A program made the position numbers and the translations under genes. Shown piece after piece: positions 10,627 to 22,400 of a DNA stretch of 64,000 nt; the stretch's first letter is position 1, and each line of letters opens with the position of its first letter. The DNA comes from Archivesica marissinica (lineage: Eukaryota > Mollusca > Bivalvia > Venerida > Vesicomyidae): assembly GCA_014843695.1 (NCBI GenBank), contig CM026404.1:7484893-7548892 (forward strand), read 5' to 3'. The notes under the pieces are model-generated. The model was not told the origin of the DNA and did no database searches. It saw only the letters and a list, made by a program, of their open reading frames with translations.

Positions 10627-13600
10627 AATTTATTCTGTAGTGCGGATTTGGAATGCGGAGTAAATATATTTTGATAGATTATTAATTACGTATTTTGAAG
10701 TAGAAGACATTAAAGTTCTAAATTTATTAAGTGTTGGCCAATGGCAAAAGTACGGTTTGAAATATTTCTTTCTTAAATCTTTATAATTCGGGCAGACAAG
10801 TAAAAAGTGGTATTCGCTTTCAATGGCGTTCATGGTGCATGATTTACAAAGTCTTTGTTCTCTGGGTGTGCCATCATATCTACCTGATTCAATAAAAAGA
10901 CTATGGGAGCTAGTCCTAAATCGTGATAAGGTTGTTACATATTTTCTATCTAAATGTATTTCTAAATATTTTTCAAGATTAAAGTCATGCTTAAAAATAC
11001 AGTAATGCTGTAGTCGGGTCGAATTATTTATTTCTGAGTACCATTTTTGTAAATAATTATCAATAATTCTCTGTTTAATAGTTTCTATGGGTATTGAATT
11101 TCGGGTATGTTGTGTAAGCCATATATTATTACGTCTGTGTTCTTCTAATATGGATTTAATTTGAAACGCCCAGTTAGTTTGATTGTAGTTTGCATTTGTG
11201 TCGATCTCGGTTAGTAAAAACAGGTATGTACGTTTTATTAATGATGAATCTTTTTGGCATAACATTTTTGCCCAATATTTTATCATGTTTATCTTTCGGG
11301 TTATATACATCGGTACCCTATGCAGTTCTCCGTAAAGTGCCGTAAGGTTCGTTGATTTCCTAACACCTAGCAATCGGCGTAAAAACTTTGTGTGTATTAA
11401 TTCAATATCAGGAGCTGGATGTATACCCCACACTTCTGAGCACATGTTTAAAATAGATCCGACTAACGTATCGAAAAGCTTAAGTTTTTGTGATATAGGT
11501 AGTTCTATTTTGTCAAATATTTTAAATAAATTGTGCAATGCAAATGATGCGTGTTGTGCTATGTTTTTCTGGCTACGATTCCAATTACCGTTCTTGTATA
11601 AATTGATGCCCAGGTATTTAAACGAATTAACGACTTCAATTTTATTATCATATATATATAGGTCAATGTTTGTGTGTCGTCCCTTCTCAAAAATTATAGC
11701 CTTGGTTTTGGATGTGTTGATCTGCATTCCCCATAACTGACAGTAGTTTTCAATGTCTCTTATCATAGTGCTTCTGGTGTTTTCGCAAAGAGAGCCATGT
11801 CGTCTGCGTAAAGTATTAAGAAAAGTATTAGCCCGTTCATGGTGAAAATGCCATCTATATCAGTACCGATATTATCTATCAGATCATTCACGAAGAGCAT
11901 GAATAGGATGGGAAAAGCAGGATCACCTTGTTTCAATCCCATTTCAGAGTTGAATAGGTCAGAGGTTGACGTATTAAACTTTACATAGACTTAATAGCTG
12001 TTACCAGTTTACAACTTACATTTTCGCTTATGAGTTTTTGCCATAGTAGCGTTCTATCTATTTTGTCATAGCATTGTTGATAATCAATGAAAATACAGTA
12101 GAGTTTTTGCCCCGAATTAAGTACTTTAGAGATAATAGTCTGTAATATGAAAATACAAGAGCCAACAGACTTGCCTTTCTGGAAACCAAACTGATTGGGT
12201 GATATTTTTTCATGTTTTGATGACCATTTGGTTAGCCTATTCAATAAAATTTGTGAGTAAATTTTTGCGATTATGTTTATAAGCGTGATACCTCGATAAT
12301 TTTTCGCGTCGTTCTGATCTCCTTTTTTATAAATTGGAATAATTATACCCACTCCCCACGAAGTGGGGTATTCGCCGCTATCAAACATTCTGTTATACAA
12401 TTTTATTAGAAAGGGTGATATCAAGTCGTAACATGATTTAAATATTTCACTTGTTAAATTATCAGGCCCTGGTGCCTTATTATTATTCTGCGAAAAAACG
12501 GCGTCTCGAATTTCGGTTTCGGATAGTGGACAATCTAGATCATTATCTGAAATATTGTGATTTTCGGGAGTATATTCGCGTTGTGTTTCGTCATGGGACT
12601 GGTTACCGCCTAGCAACAATTTAAAGTGCTCGCACATGTCTTTCGCAGATAAACAACATGGTTCACTGTTCCTTGTCTTATAGGTTTTCTTTATATTTTG
12701 CCAGAATTTACGCGGTTGCGAAGTGGCTAGTTTATTGATCCTAGCACCTTCCGTCATCCGGTAGCGTTGTCGCGCTTTTGTCTTAACTTTGTTATAACGT
12801 GTCCTTTCGCGTGTAAAAATAGCGCGTGTTGCGTCGTTTTTGTCACGGTTAAAATTATTCCTGGCTGATTTAAAGTCTCTTTTTGCTTGAAAACAATTTG
12901 CATCAAACCATTTACTATTAGCCTTTTTATTAGTATGGCTGGTAGAGTATGTGTATTTGCTTTCGCCGTAAACATCGTCCGCGCTTGCATGTATAAACTG
13001 GATGAAATCTTGTACTATTTTGTCAATCGGTTCACTAGATACATCGCATGTCAGCCGATGTAACGCCTCATTATTATTCATAATATGCGCGTTAAAGTTC
13101 GCGACCTTGTCCTTTGAAAATACTATTTTCCTGTATTGTGATGTAACGTTATCCGTATATTCGGTATGTTGCCGTGTAGACGGTATTTTCAAAGGAAACG
13201 TGAATGATATCGGTGCGTGGTCAGAAAATTCATTAAAATCGTGAATGGTAAAATCGGTTATAGTATTAAAGTTTTCGTATTTCAATAGTAAATAATCTGG
13301 AGCGCTAAGTCCATTTTCACAACAAAAAGTGTGATCACCGTCTCCGCCTAATCGCCCGTTTGCTATGAGTAAACCGGTAGCTTGACATATATTAAGTAAG
13401 CGCCGCACATGTTGGTCTACCATGTGAGTGTCGCAGTTTATACGTTGCGGTATATTTTCTGTATTTATCAACGGGTAATCTTGATCTAAATATTTGTCAA
13501 AATCAAAGTAATCTAAATCGTTACATGTTCTAGCGTTGGCATCGCCGCATAAATATATTTGTCCTAGAGAGTCATAATTTATTATATCTAGTTCAATTTG

Positions 13601-14023
13601 ATCGAACAAATCGACATCCCTACAGCGCAAGACATTAGAGTAATACGGGGGGACATATACATGACATATATACACATCTTGATCAAATGTAAACAACTCG
13701 GAAGATAGCTTTAACCATAATATTCCATTAGAGTTCTTTTCAACAATTTTGATGCTCTGTTTTAAGTCAGTTCTATAATACACAGTTATTCCACCACTAA
13801 AGCGTCCTTTTTTCGTATTTCTAGATTTGTTCCCATATATATGATCACAACAAAAACCTGTAATATCAAAATTTAAAGTTTCTTTATCAGATAGCCACGT
13901 CTCATTTAAGATAATTAAGTCATAGTTCTCCAAGTAGTTAATAAAATCTTCATCACCTATTTTTCTCCTTAAACCGTTAATGTTCCAAAATGCAACTCTA
14001 AGTTCTGGCTCTCTGTGACTCCC
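10627..14023 (-). pseudogene. LINE-C ORF2: endonuclease-reverse transcriptase
   Basis: Encodes target nicking and reverse transcription of the LINE RNA. The endonuclease starts WNINGLRRKI and includes LIILNETWLSD, CGDANARTCND and the SDHAPISFTF catalytic end. The RT has NNKAPGPDNLTSEIF, NYRGITLINIIAKIYSQIL, FIDYQQCYDKIDR, GLKQGDPAFPILFMLFVNDL and LYADDMALFAK (about 11790). The tail carries RLCKSC...EYHFLLVC (CxxC-H-C). One single-base shift near 11985 and another one- to two-base shift near 11768 break the frame. No ATG precedes the conserved endonuclease start. The frame is continuous with ORF1, from which it is separated by one TAG at 14024-14026. Confidence 0.85.
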
Positions 14024-15144
14024 CTATCCTACTGTGCTGGGTGTTGAGTCTGGACGGTATTCTCTGCCCTCGATGAAAAGCCGCTTGCCTACAAATTTGA
14101 CTGGTTTTCCCGCGTCTTTCGCCTGCTTCATAGCCGAGTAGAGTGGTTTTCTAGCTTCCCTGACTTCCCATGGTACCTGGGCGCCAATGCCTAGGTTGGT
14201 GCGTTTAAGCCGGTCTGCAAATTCAAATGATGTTTTTCGAACCCTCTCCCTGTCATGGTAATAATGAAACTTGACGACTATTGGTCGGACCTTTGATGTT
14301 TTCCGGCCGACTCTGTGCGCACGATCGAATAACATCTCATCTGCTATCTTACTATCCATATCTAGCGAATTTTTCATTACTGCCTTTACTAATTGTCCGC
14401 AATCCTCGGTATCACCATTTTCGGGTATTCCGTAAAACATTAGGTTTTCGCGCATGGATCGTGATTCAATATCAATAATCTTATTGTCTAATTCGACGTT
14501 ATGGTCCCTGAGTGACTTGGTATCATGTTCAAGCCCATCACAGGTTCTTTTCATCCGCTTAAACTCCTCTTTGGCTAGTTTCAGGTCCTGTTTTTTTTAT
14601 TTCTATTTCAGATGCAGAGAATTGACACGACTGCTCTGTCTCACAAACACGTATATCAAGATTTCCCATCTTCTGTTCGAGATCAGACACTTTTGAGTTT
14701 ATGATATTCACAGTTTTCTCTATCTTGTCAATACATTTTAACTTATCTTTTATTTGCTTCATATCCTCCAGTAGTTCTGATGCCCAAGCGGGTGTCTGGG
14801 TCGGTACCCCGTACAAACCACCAAAGGGGCTCCCGGTGAATTGAGAAGGCGGTGGGCTCTGAATATAGGGCTGCTGCATAGCAAACGACTGCTGCGATGG
14901 GAATGCCATGTTATAATATGGATTTACTAAAGATGGATCATAAACAGTTTGAATACACTCACTTGTAACCGGTTTTGAGTTTTGTTTACACTTTTTTGTT
15001 TGTCCTAGTTTCTGTCCTACGTGTTCATGTTCATGGCTCGTTGCGCTCGTGTTTTCGCTTGACAATGGCGACGTAGCCGGTCGTTTATTTCTCTTCTTTT
15101 TCGCACTTTTTCTTTCGCTTTTTGTCTTATTCTCCTTACCAGAC
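14024..15144 (-). pseudogene. LINE-C ORF1: RNA-binding protein
   Basis: The N-terminal part is basic (SERKSAKKKRNKRPATS), then Gln/Pro-rich (about 14820-14920), then a coiled coil (LEDMKQIKDKLKCIDKIEK and following). After that come an RRM-like block (SMRENLMFYGIPE, LFDRAHRVGRK) and a C-terminal domain (VRPIVVKFHYYHDRERVRK). The layout matches ORF1p of L1/CR1-type LINEs, which coats the RNA. A single-base shift lies in an A8 run (plus-strand T8 near 14590). The frame is open to the 5' edge with no obvious ATG before the basic region, so the true start may be lost. Confidence 0.8.
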
Positions 15145-15151
15145 CAATATT
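15145..15151. repeat. Target-site duplication of LINE-C (right copy)
   Basis: CAATATT, paired with 10476-10482. Confidence 0.75.
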
Positions 15152-16036
15152 GCCAAGGCGCACTTCGTTGTTTGCTATTTCCTTTGTTCCGTCCGCTATT
15201 GGTGCATGGAATGCACTACCACTTGCTGTCCGAGATCACCAAACACTTGCTTCGTTCAAACATGAACTCTTAAGTACAATGTTTGTTTCAACTACAGTTC
15301 CGTCATATTATGGATATGGTAAGAGGTACTGATCAGTTATGCACACGCGTTTAAGGAACAATTGTAGTGACCTTAAACGCGACTTATTTCTTAATCATGT
15401 TTCGGATCACGACCTTTGTAATCACTGTAATGAGCGTGAAGACGCATCACATTACTTCTTTAATTGCATAAATTATACTGCGCAAAGGTCTCAATTATTC
15501 GTAGCAACCCGTCGCTTTCATCCATTGAACTGCCAGTTCTTACTTCATGGTAATGTTGAACTCTCATATGAAGAAAATATTGCTGTCTTTCAAGCTGTTC
15601 AAGTGTTTATAAGAGATACTAAACGTTTTGATCGAATCAATTAGCCTCCCTCTGTTGCTCCAGGAGCTAGGTGACACTACACACTACAAGTCTTTTACTC
15701 TCGTCTCCCTTCATTCATTCTCCAACACTTATCTAATCATATAATCACTCCTGTTTCTTCTATTATAGTCACTTCTTAGTCTCTGACTATTACATTGTAA
15801 CAATATGTATTGCAATCGATGTTTACTATGTATTATATTGCCATGTACTCGTATAATATACATGTATCTACTCTGCCATATGTAAATGTTGTAAAATCAA
15901 TGAACCATTTGGGAAGCGTCGAATCTAATGTTTTGAGAACTTGTGACCCGACCCACTTGCCATTATTTATGCTGTAGTGTACTATGATGTATTATATTGT
16001 ATAAGCACTTTAATATTGGCAATAAAATATGTTTAA

Positions 16037-16047
16037 ACTAGTACGAA
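16037..16047. repeat. Target-site duplication of LINE-B (right copy)
   Basis: ACTAGTACGAA directly follows the LINE-B 3' terminus AATATGTTTAA and matches 7999-8009 base for base. Confidence 0.8.
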
Positions 16048-16496
16048 CTCCTTCGATTTTCTACCCCACTTTAGCAGTTAATCATCCATCCGCTACAATG
16101 CGCATGACAACGCGCATGTCGTTTCCGTAGCTTAGTTGTACATGCATTTAGAAAATGAATTGTTTCTTTGTCCAGAAAAATGAAATGCGATATATAAATC
16201 TTTAATACCAAAATTATTTGTACCAGGGTTTGCATGTTAGACGCTTGAAAGGAAAACCAATCAATATTAACATTTGATAGAACAACAATCCATTGTTCTT
16301 GTCCAGTTGATAAACAGTCGTTACATTGTACGTAGTAATATGAAATTGAATTGAACATTAAGGGATAGTTTTGAACATTAATTGTAAAAACTGATGTAAT
16401 TTCTAGGGATCTACATTATTACAGTTTTATTTGAAACTTCATATTCAACATATGTTTATGTGTTTTTGTTGTATTTTTGTAATTTAAAACATCAAA
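16048..16496 (+). other. 5' flank / probable 5' UTR and promoter of the claudin-like gene
   Basis: 450 bp between the LINE-B duplication and the start codon. I see no ORF on the plus strand and no convincing core-promoter motif. The minus-strand frame at 16071-16358 has no recognisable features. Confidence 0.4.
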
Positions 16497-19400
16497 ATGA
16501 CAACTAAGCAAACTTTCAGTTTAAACGACTCTAAGAAACAAGGAATACGTATATCTTATTGGTTACTTTTATCTGGAAGTGTTCTATGTGGGGTTGCTAT
16601 AGTAACGGCTGTTCTTGCTGTGACCTTGCCTTATTGGGTTTACGTGAGTGATACCATGGAAACAACGGTTGCTGGACTCACAGACGCAACGGAAGTGACG
16701 TATTTTTACGGTTTGCTACAATATTGTCTACGGATGAAAGCAACGCATCTAAATAGAGATGAATGCGGCAGTAAGGATTATACCACCTTAAAGTGTAAGT
16801 AAACACCATCATCATTAGCCTTGGTTCCAGTCCGATTGTCAATCGTCATCATCATATCATCATCATCATCATCATCATCACCAGTGATTGAGGCACTATT
16901 CGTAGATTATACATGTATTCGCGATGTACTGCTGGCAAATAGCATAGCAACAACTCGATGTGCCTTTAATATTAATAATGGTGGGTGTTATAATTACATG
17001 TATATATATTCCATCGATATAGTAAAACATATCGGTAACACGCTGGACTGGTAATCCAGGGATCACAGGTTCGATCACCCGTCTGACCCTAATAAAATTA
17101 ACAATCTTTCAGATGGGGCGTTAAACCGAGGTCTCATGTCGGTGCTTTACACGTAAAAGAACCAGAGGAGATTCTGGAATGGGTCTCTGTTGTCTGTATC
17201 ATTGCACTATCCTCCAAAAATCTAAAATGACTAATGTCTTCAGGAGGCGTCGCTCATATGGGCAACCGGTAGCGACGATAAATAAACGTAAGCACACACA
17301 AACATACCGACGAATGTTCTTTGGCTACATCATCGCCATCAACATCATCATCATCATCAACATCTCGAAGTAATGGCCGGCGAGTAGTTATGGCAATTGA
17401 CTTCAAATCATTGGCCCTTAATAGCTTTATGTTCGAATCCCACTGGGGCTGTCTAATTCCTTCATGAGGGAGAGGAAGCTATATAGCTGGCTTTCGGAGG
17501 GTCGGTGGTTCTATCCGGGTGCACGCTCTAGCGTAAAATATCGCTCGGAGTTGCACCGTCGTGGTCTTCCTCCACAACTAGCTGCTGGGTAGAAATATAT
17601 ATAATAAATGGAAGCCACTCAAACAAGTAACAGTGCAACCATTATAAAAATCACCAAGTCAGACAATAAATATACGGCTACTTTCATTAAAAAATTAGCA
17701 CACATTTAATAAAGCTTTAAAGCGTGAATGGTACATTACGGGGTCACGCCTCAATGGATGGGCGACCTTTGGTCCGTCACTTAATGTGCCTTTGACCAGA
17801 GTCAAATCACACACGCAAGTTGAAGCCCTATAAATGGCTGACCCACATGAGAAGTGATTCAGTTATACATGTATATAAAGCTATTCCAAGTTCTAAGACG
17901 AAAATAAAATACGTTCGTTTTTTTCCAAATACTAGGATCATTTTCCTGACTGATTTTGAGTTATATTACAAATAAACAACAAATGGTATAATTTCTTTTT
18001 CACAGATTGGGAGAAGACGACATTGCTTACATTCGCAGTGTCTACGTTTCTGAGCTTGACCGCCATTGTGCACGTGATATTCAATCTCCGTTGCTGGAAC
18101 AAACTCCCGTTCCTTATCATAGCTACGATCTCAGCTCTGGCGTCAGGTAAGGCCGTCAACTACAGGTATTGTAACCATCTCGTCTCTGGCGTCAGGTAAG
18201 ACCGTCAGCTACAAGTATTGTAACCATCTCGGCTCTGGCGTCAGGTTAGACCGTCAACTACAAGTAGTGTAACCATTTGGCTCTGGCGTCAGGTAAGACC
18301 GTCAGCTACAAGTATTGTAACCATCTCGACTCTGGCGTCAGGTAAGACCGTCAACTACAGGTATTGTAACCATATTGGCTCTGGCGTCAGGTAAGACCGT
18401 CAACTACAGGTATTGTAACCATATTGGCTCTGGCGTCAAGTAAGACCGCAAACTACAAGTAGTGTAACCATATTGGCTCTGGCGTCAGGTAAGACCGTCA
18501 ACTACCAGTAATGTAACCATCTCGGCTCTGGCGTCAGGTAAGACCGTCAGCTACAGGTATTGTAACCATATTGGCTCTGGCGTCAGGTAAGACCGCCAAC
18601 TACAAGTAGTGTAACCATATTGGCTCTGGCGTCAAGTAAGACCGCCAACTACAAGTAGTGTAACCATATTGGCTCTGGCGTCAGGTAAGACCAACTACAA
18701 GTATTGTAACCATCTCGGCCCTGGCGTCAACTACCCTTGCATACTCTAATGTTTCAGCTAAATCCGCAATGAACATCTGTTCCATTACATATACTAAAAT
18801 ATATTTAGAACAAATTGGCCTATTGAAGAATAACTTAATTTGGATAAACCCTAAATTATATAAGTTATGTTTCCAAATTTAACATACTATACTAGAGTAC
18901 ATAGAAAACGCACACTTCGGATAAGTGTGTTTTTACATGAAAAATAATAACTATATATAAATACATAGTTTTAAACATTTTGGAATATTTTTTAGTTGTT
19001 CAGTTTGTGTTTTGTAATAAAGATGTGATATATCTTTGATGGAATCCTTCGTATTTCGTTTTCATGTAATAATACTCATATAATGTATGAGTGCGTTTTC
19101 TATGTCCTCTAGTATATAATGTAGGTGTGCGTTTTCTATGTCCTCTAGTATATAATGTAGGTGTGCGTTTTCTATGTCCTCTAGTATATAATGTAGGTGT
19201 GCGTTTTCTATGTCCTCTAGTATATAATGTAGGTGTGCGTTTTCTATGTCCTCTAGTATATAATGTAGGTGTGCGTTTTCTATGTCCTCTAGTATATAAT
19301 GTAGGTGTGCGTTTTCTTATCCTCTAGTATATAATGTATGAGTGCGTTTTCTATGTCCTCTAGTATATAATGTAGGTGTGCGTTTTCTATGTCCTCTAGT

Positions 19401-22400
19401 ATATAATGTAGGTGTGCGTTTTCTATGTCCTCTAGTATATAATGTAGGTGTGCGTTTTCTATGTCCTCTAGTATATAATGTAGGTGTGCGTTTTCTATGT
19501 CCTCTAGTATATAATGTAGGTGTGCGTTTTCTATGTCCTCTAGTATATAATGTAGGTGTGCGTTTTCTATGTCCTCTAGTATATAATGTAGGTGTGCGTT
19601 TTCTATGTCCTCTAGTATATAATGTAGGTGTGCGTTTTCTATGTCCTCTAGTATATAATGTAGGTGTGCGTTTTCTATGTCCTCTAGTATATAATGTAGG
19701 TGTGCGTTTTCTATGTCCTCTAGTATATAATGTAGGTGTGCGTTTTCTATGTCCTCTAGTATATAATGTAGGTGTGCGTTTTCTATGTCCTCTAGTATAT
19801 AATGTAGGTGTGCGTTTTCTATGTCCTCTAGTATATAATGTAGGTGTGCGTTTTCTATGTCCTCTAGTATATAATGTAGGTGAGCGTTTTCTATGTCCTC
19901 TAGTATATAATGTAGGTGTGCGTTTTCTATGTCCTCTAGTATATAATGTAGGTGTGCGTTTTCTATGTCCTCTAGTATATAATGTAGGTGTGCGTTTTCT
20001 ATGTCCTCTAGTATATAATGTAGGTGTGCGTTTTTTATGTCCTCTAGTATATAATGTAGGTGTGCGTTTTCTATGTCCTCTAGTATATAATGTAGGTGTG
20101 CGTTTTCTATGTCCTCTAGTATATAATGTAGGTGTGCGTTTTCTATGTCCTCTAGTATATAATGTAGGTGTGCGTTTTCTATATATAATGTAGGTGTGCG
20201 TTTTCTATGTCCTCTAGTATATAATGTAGGTGTGCGTTTTCTATGTCCTCTAGTATATAATGTAGGTGTGCGTTTTCTATGTCCTCTAGTATATAATGTA
20301 GGTGTGCGTTTTCTATGTCCTCTAGTATATAATGTAGGTGTGCGTTTTCTATGTCCTCTAGTATATAATGTAGGTGTGCGTTTTCTATGTCCTCTAGTAT
20401 ATAATGTAGGTGTGCGTTTTCTATGTCCTCTAGTATATAATGTAGGTGTACGTTGCTATGTCCTCTAGTATATAATGTAGGTGTACGTTTTCTATGTCCT
20501 CTAGTATATAATGTAGGTGTGCGTTTTCTATGTCCTCTAGTATATAATGTAGGTGTGCGTTTCTATGTCCTCTAGTATATAATGTAGGTGTGCGTTTTCT
20601 ATGTCCTCTAGTATATAATGTAGGTGTGCGTTTTCTATGTCCTCTAGTATATAATGTAGGTGTGCGTTTTCTATGTCCTCTAGAATATAATGTAGGTGTG
20701 CGTTTTCTATGTCCTCTAGTATATAATGTAAGTGTGCGTTTTCTATGTCCTCTAGTATATAATACTCACCACATGTTCCATATCTTACTATAGACTGATT
20801 TGTATGATATATATGTTGTGTTTGACTATGCAGGAGCCTGCCAAGCGGTGGGAGTGTGGCTGTATACTCACCACATGTTCCATATCTCACTATATACTGA
20901 TATGTATGATATATATGTTGTGTTTGACTATGCAGGGGCCTGCCAAGCGGTGGGAGTGTCGCTGTATCAGATCAAATGTTCCATATCTCACTATAGACTG
21001 ATTTGTATGATATATATGTTGTGTTTGACTATGCAGGGGCCTGCCAAACGGTGGGAGTGTCGCTGTATACTCACCACATGTTCCATATCTCACTATAGAC
21101 TGATTTGTATGATATATATGTTGTGTTTGACTATGCAGGGGCCTGCCAAGCGGTGCGAGTGTCGCTGTATACTCACCACATGTTCCATATCTTACTATAG
21201 ATTGATTTGTATGATATATATGTTGTGTTTGACTATGCAGGGCCTGCCAAGCGGTGCGAGTGTCGCTGTATACTCACCACATGTTCCATATCTTGCTATA
21301 GACTGATTTGTATGATATATTGTTTGTGTTTGACTATGCAGGGCCTGCCAAGGTGGGAGTGTCGCTGTATCTCACCACATGTTCCATATCTCACTATAGA
21401 CGATTTGTATTATATATTAGTGTGTTTGACTATGCAGGGGCCGCCAAGCGGTGGGAGTGTCGCTGTATAATCACCACATGTTCCATATCTTACTATAGAC
21501 TGATTTGTATGATATATATGTTGTGTTTGACTATGCAGGGGCCCGCCAAGCGGTGGGAGTGTCGCTGTATACTCACCACATGTTCCAAATCTCACAATAG
21601 ACTGATTTGTATTATATATATAGTGTGTTTGACTATGAAGGAGCCTTTGTATGATATATATGTTGTGTTTGACTATGCAGGGGCCTGCCAAGCGGTAGGA
21701 GTGTCGCTGTATGCTCACCACATGTTCCATATCTCACTATAGACTGATTTGTATGATATATATGTTGTGTTTGATTATGCAGGGGCCTGCCAAGCGGTGG
21801 GGGTGTCGCTGTATCAGATCAAATGTTCCGTTATTGTGCTGGACATCGGAGGTCTGACAACCGCTAATTTCAAACCTGGGATGTTCGGCATCGCATTCTG
21901 GATTGCGTTTGCCAGTGCCCTTATCTCCATGATTGCAGGACTACTACTTCTGCTGGGGACATTTTCCTGGAAGAAACCCCAGAAAATGCGCAAGGTACTG
22001 GTCTGCCATATCCAATAATATCCATTCACCATGAATTGTAGCCGACTCTATGAAGTACGAATAATTACATAATACACTCACACGAAAAAGAAAGTGTGCA
22101 CTTGGTTAGAGGGAAAATTATATACTTATATTCCACGTAAAACAGTGTTCTGATAATTATAAAATTCTATTAAGAGTAAAACATCGTGTAGCCAATACAT
22201 TTTTGCACATTTTGATACTAAATTTGCCTATTTATTGCTTCTATATATAAGTATAAAAGTATCCCTCTAACCAAGTGCATACTTTCTTTTTCGTGTGAGT
22301 ATATACTAGTATATAAAGCATTTTACTTATCAAGAACAAATAAGTAGACCAATTAATTAACAAAGGTTAACAAAGTAAAAATGTATTTCAACGAATATAA

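Larger units (their letters stand above)
10483..15144 (-). mobile_element. LINE-C, near-complete two-ORF non-LTR retrotransposon
   Basis: A 4.66-kb minus-strand element inserted in LINE-B and flanked by 7-bp duplications. In order (right to left): ORF1 with a coiled-coil region and an L1-ORF1-like RNA-binding region, ORF2 with endonuclease, RT and a terminal Cys/His motif, then a 3' UTR with an internal A13 run (T13 on the plus strand at 10579-10591) and AATAAA shortly before the end. There is no terminal poly(A). Only about three one- or two-base indels break the coding frames, so it is much younger than LINE-A or LINE-B. Confidence 0.85.
8010..16036 (+). mobile_element. LINE-B, CR1/Jockey-like non-LTR element split by LINE-C
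   Basis: One element in two pieces, 8010-10482 and 15152-16036, interrupted by LINE-C. The first piece has the C-terminal half of an AP endonuclease (SIYRPPNTPAAEW, IIVGDLNQDLLNN), then the RT: [66 protein letters not shown] and RLFADDTSI. Thumb and tail run to 10482. The second piece continues RTSLFAISFVPSAIGAWNAL, then HTRLRNNCSDLKRDLF and a CNHC...H...C motif, a stop at 15642 and a 3' UTR ending CAATAAAATATG. Frameshifts near 8455, 9840 and 15330 make it a pseudogene. The 5' end is truncated inside the endonuclease. Identical 11-bp duplications flank the whole. Confidence 0.85.

Noticed and set aside
15120..16036. A separate LINE 3' end beside LINE-B
   Set aside because: The shared 11-bp duplication and the in-frame join after removal of LINE-C show it is the second half of LINE-B.
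19091..20468. Plus-strand frames reading RFLCPLVYNVGV repeats
   Set aside because: A 36-bp satellite inside an intron; openness follows from the unit being divisible by three.
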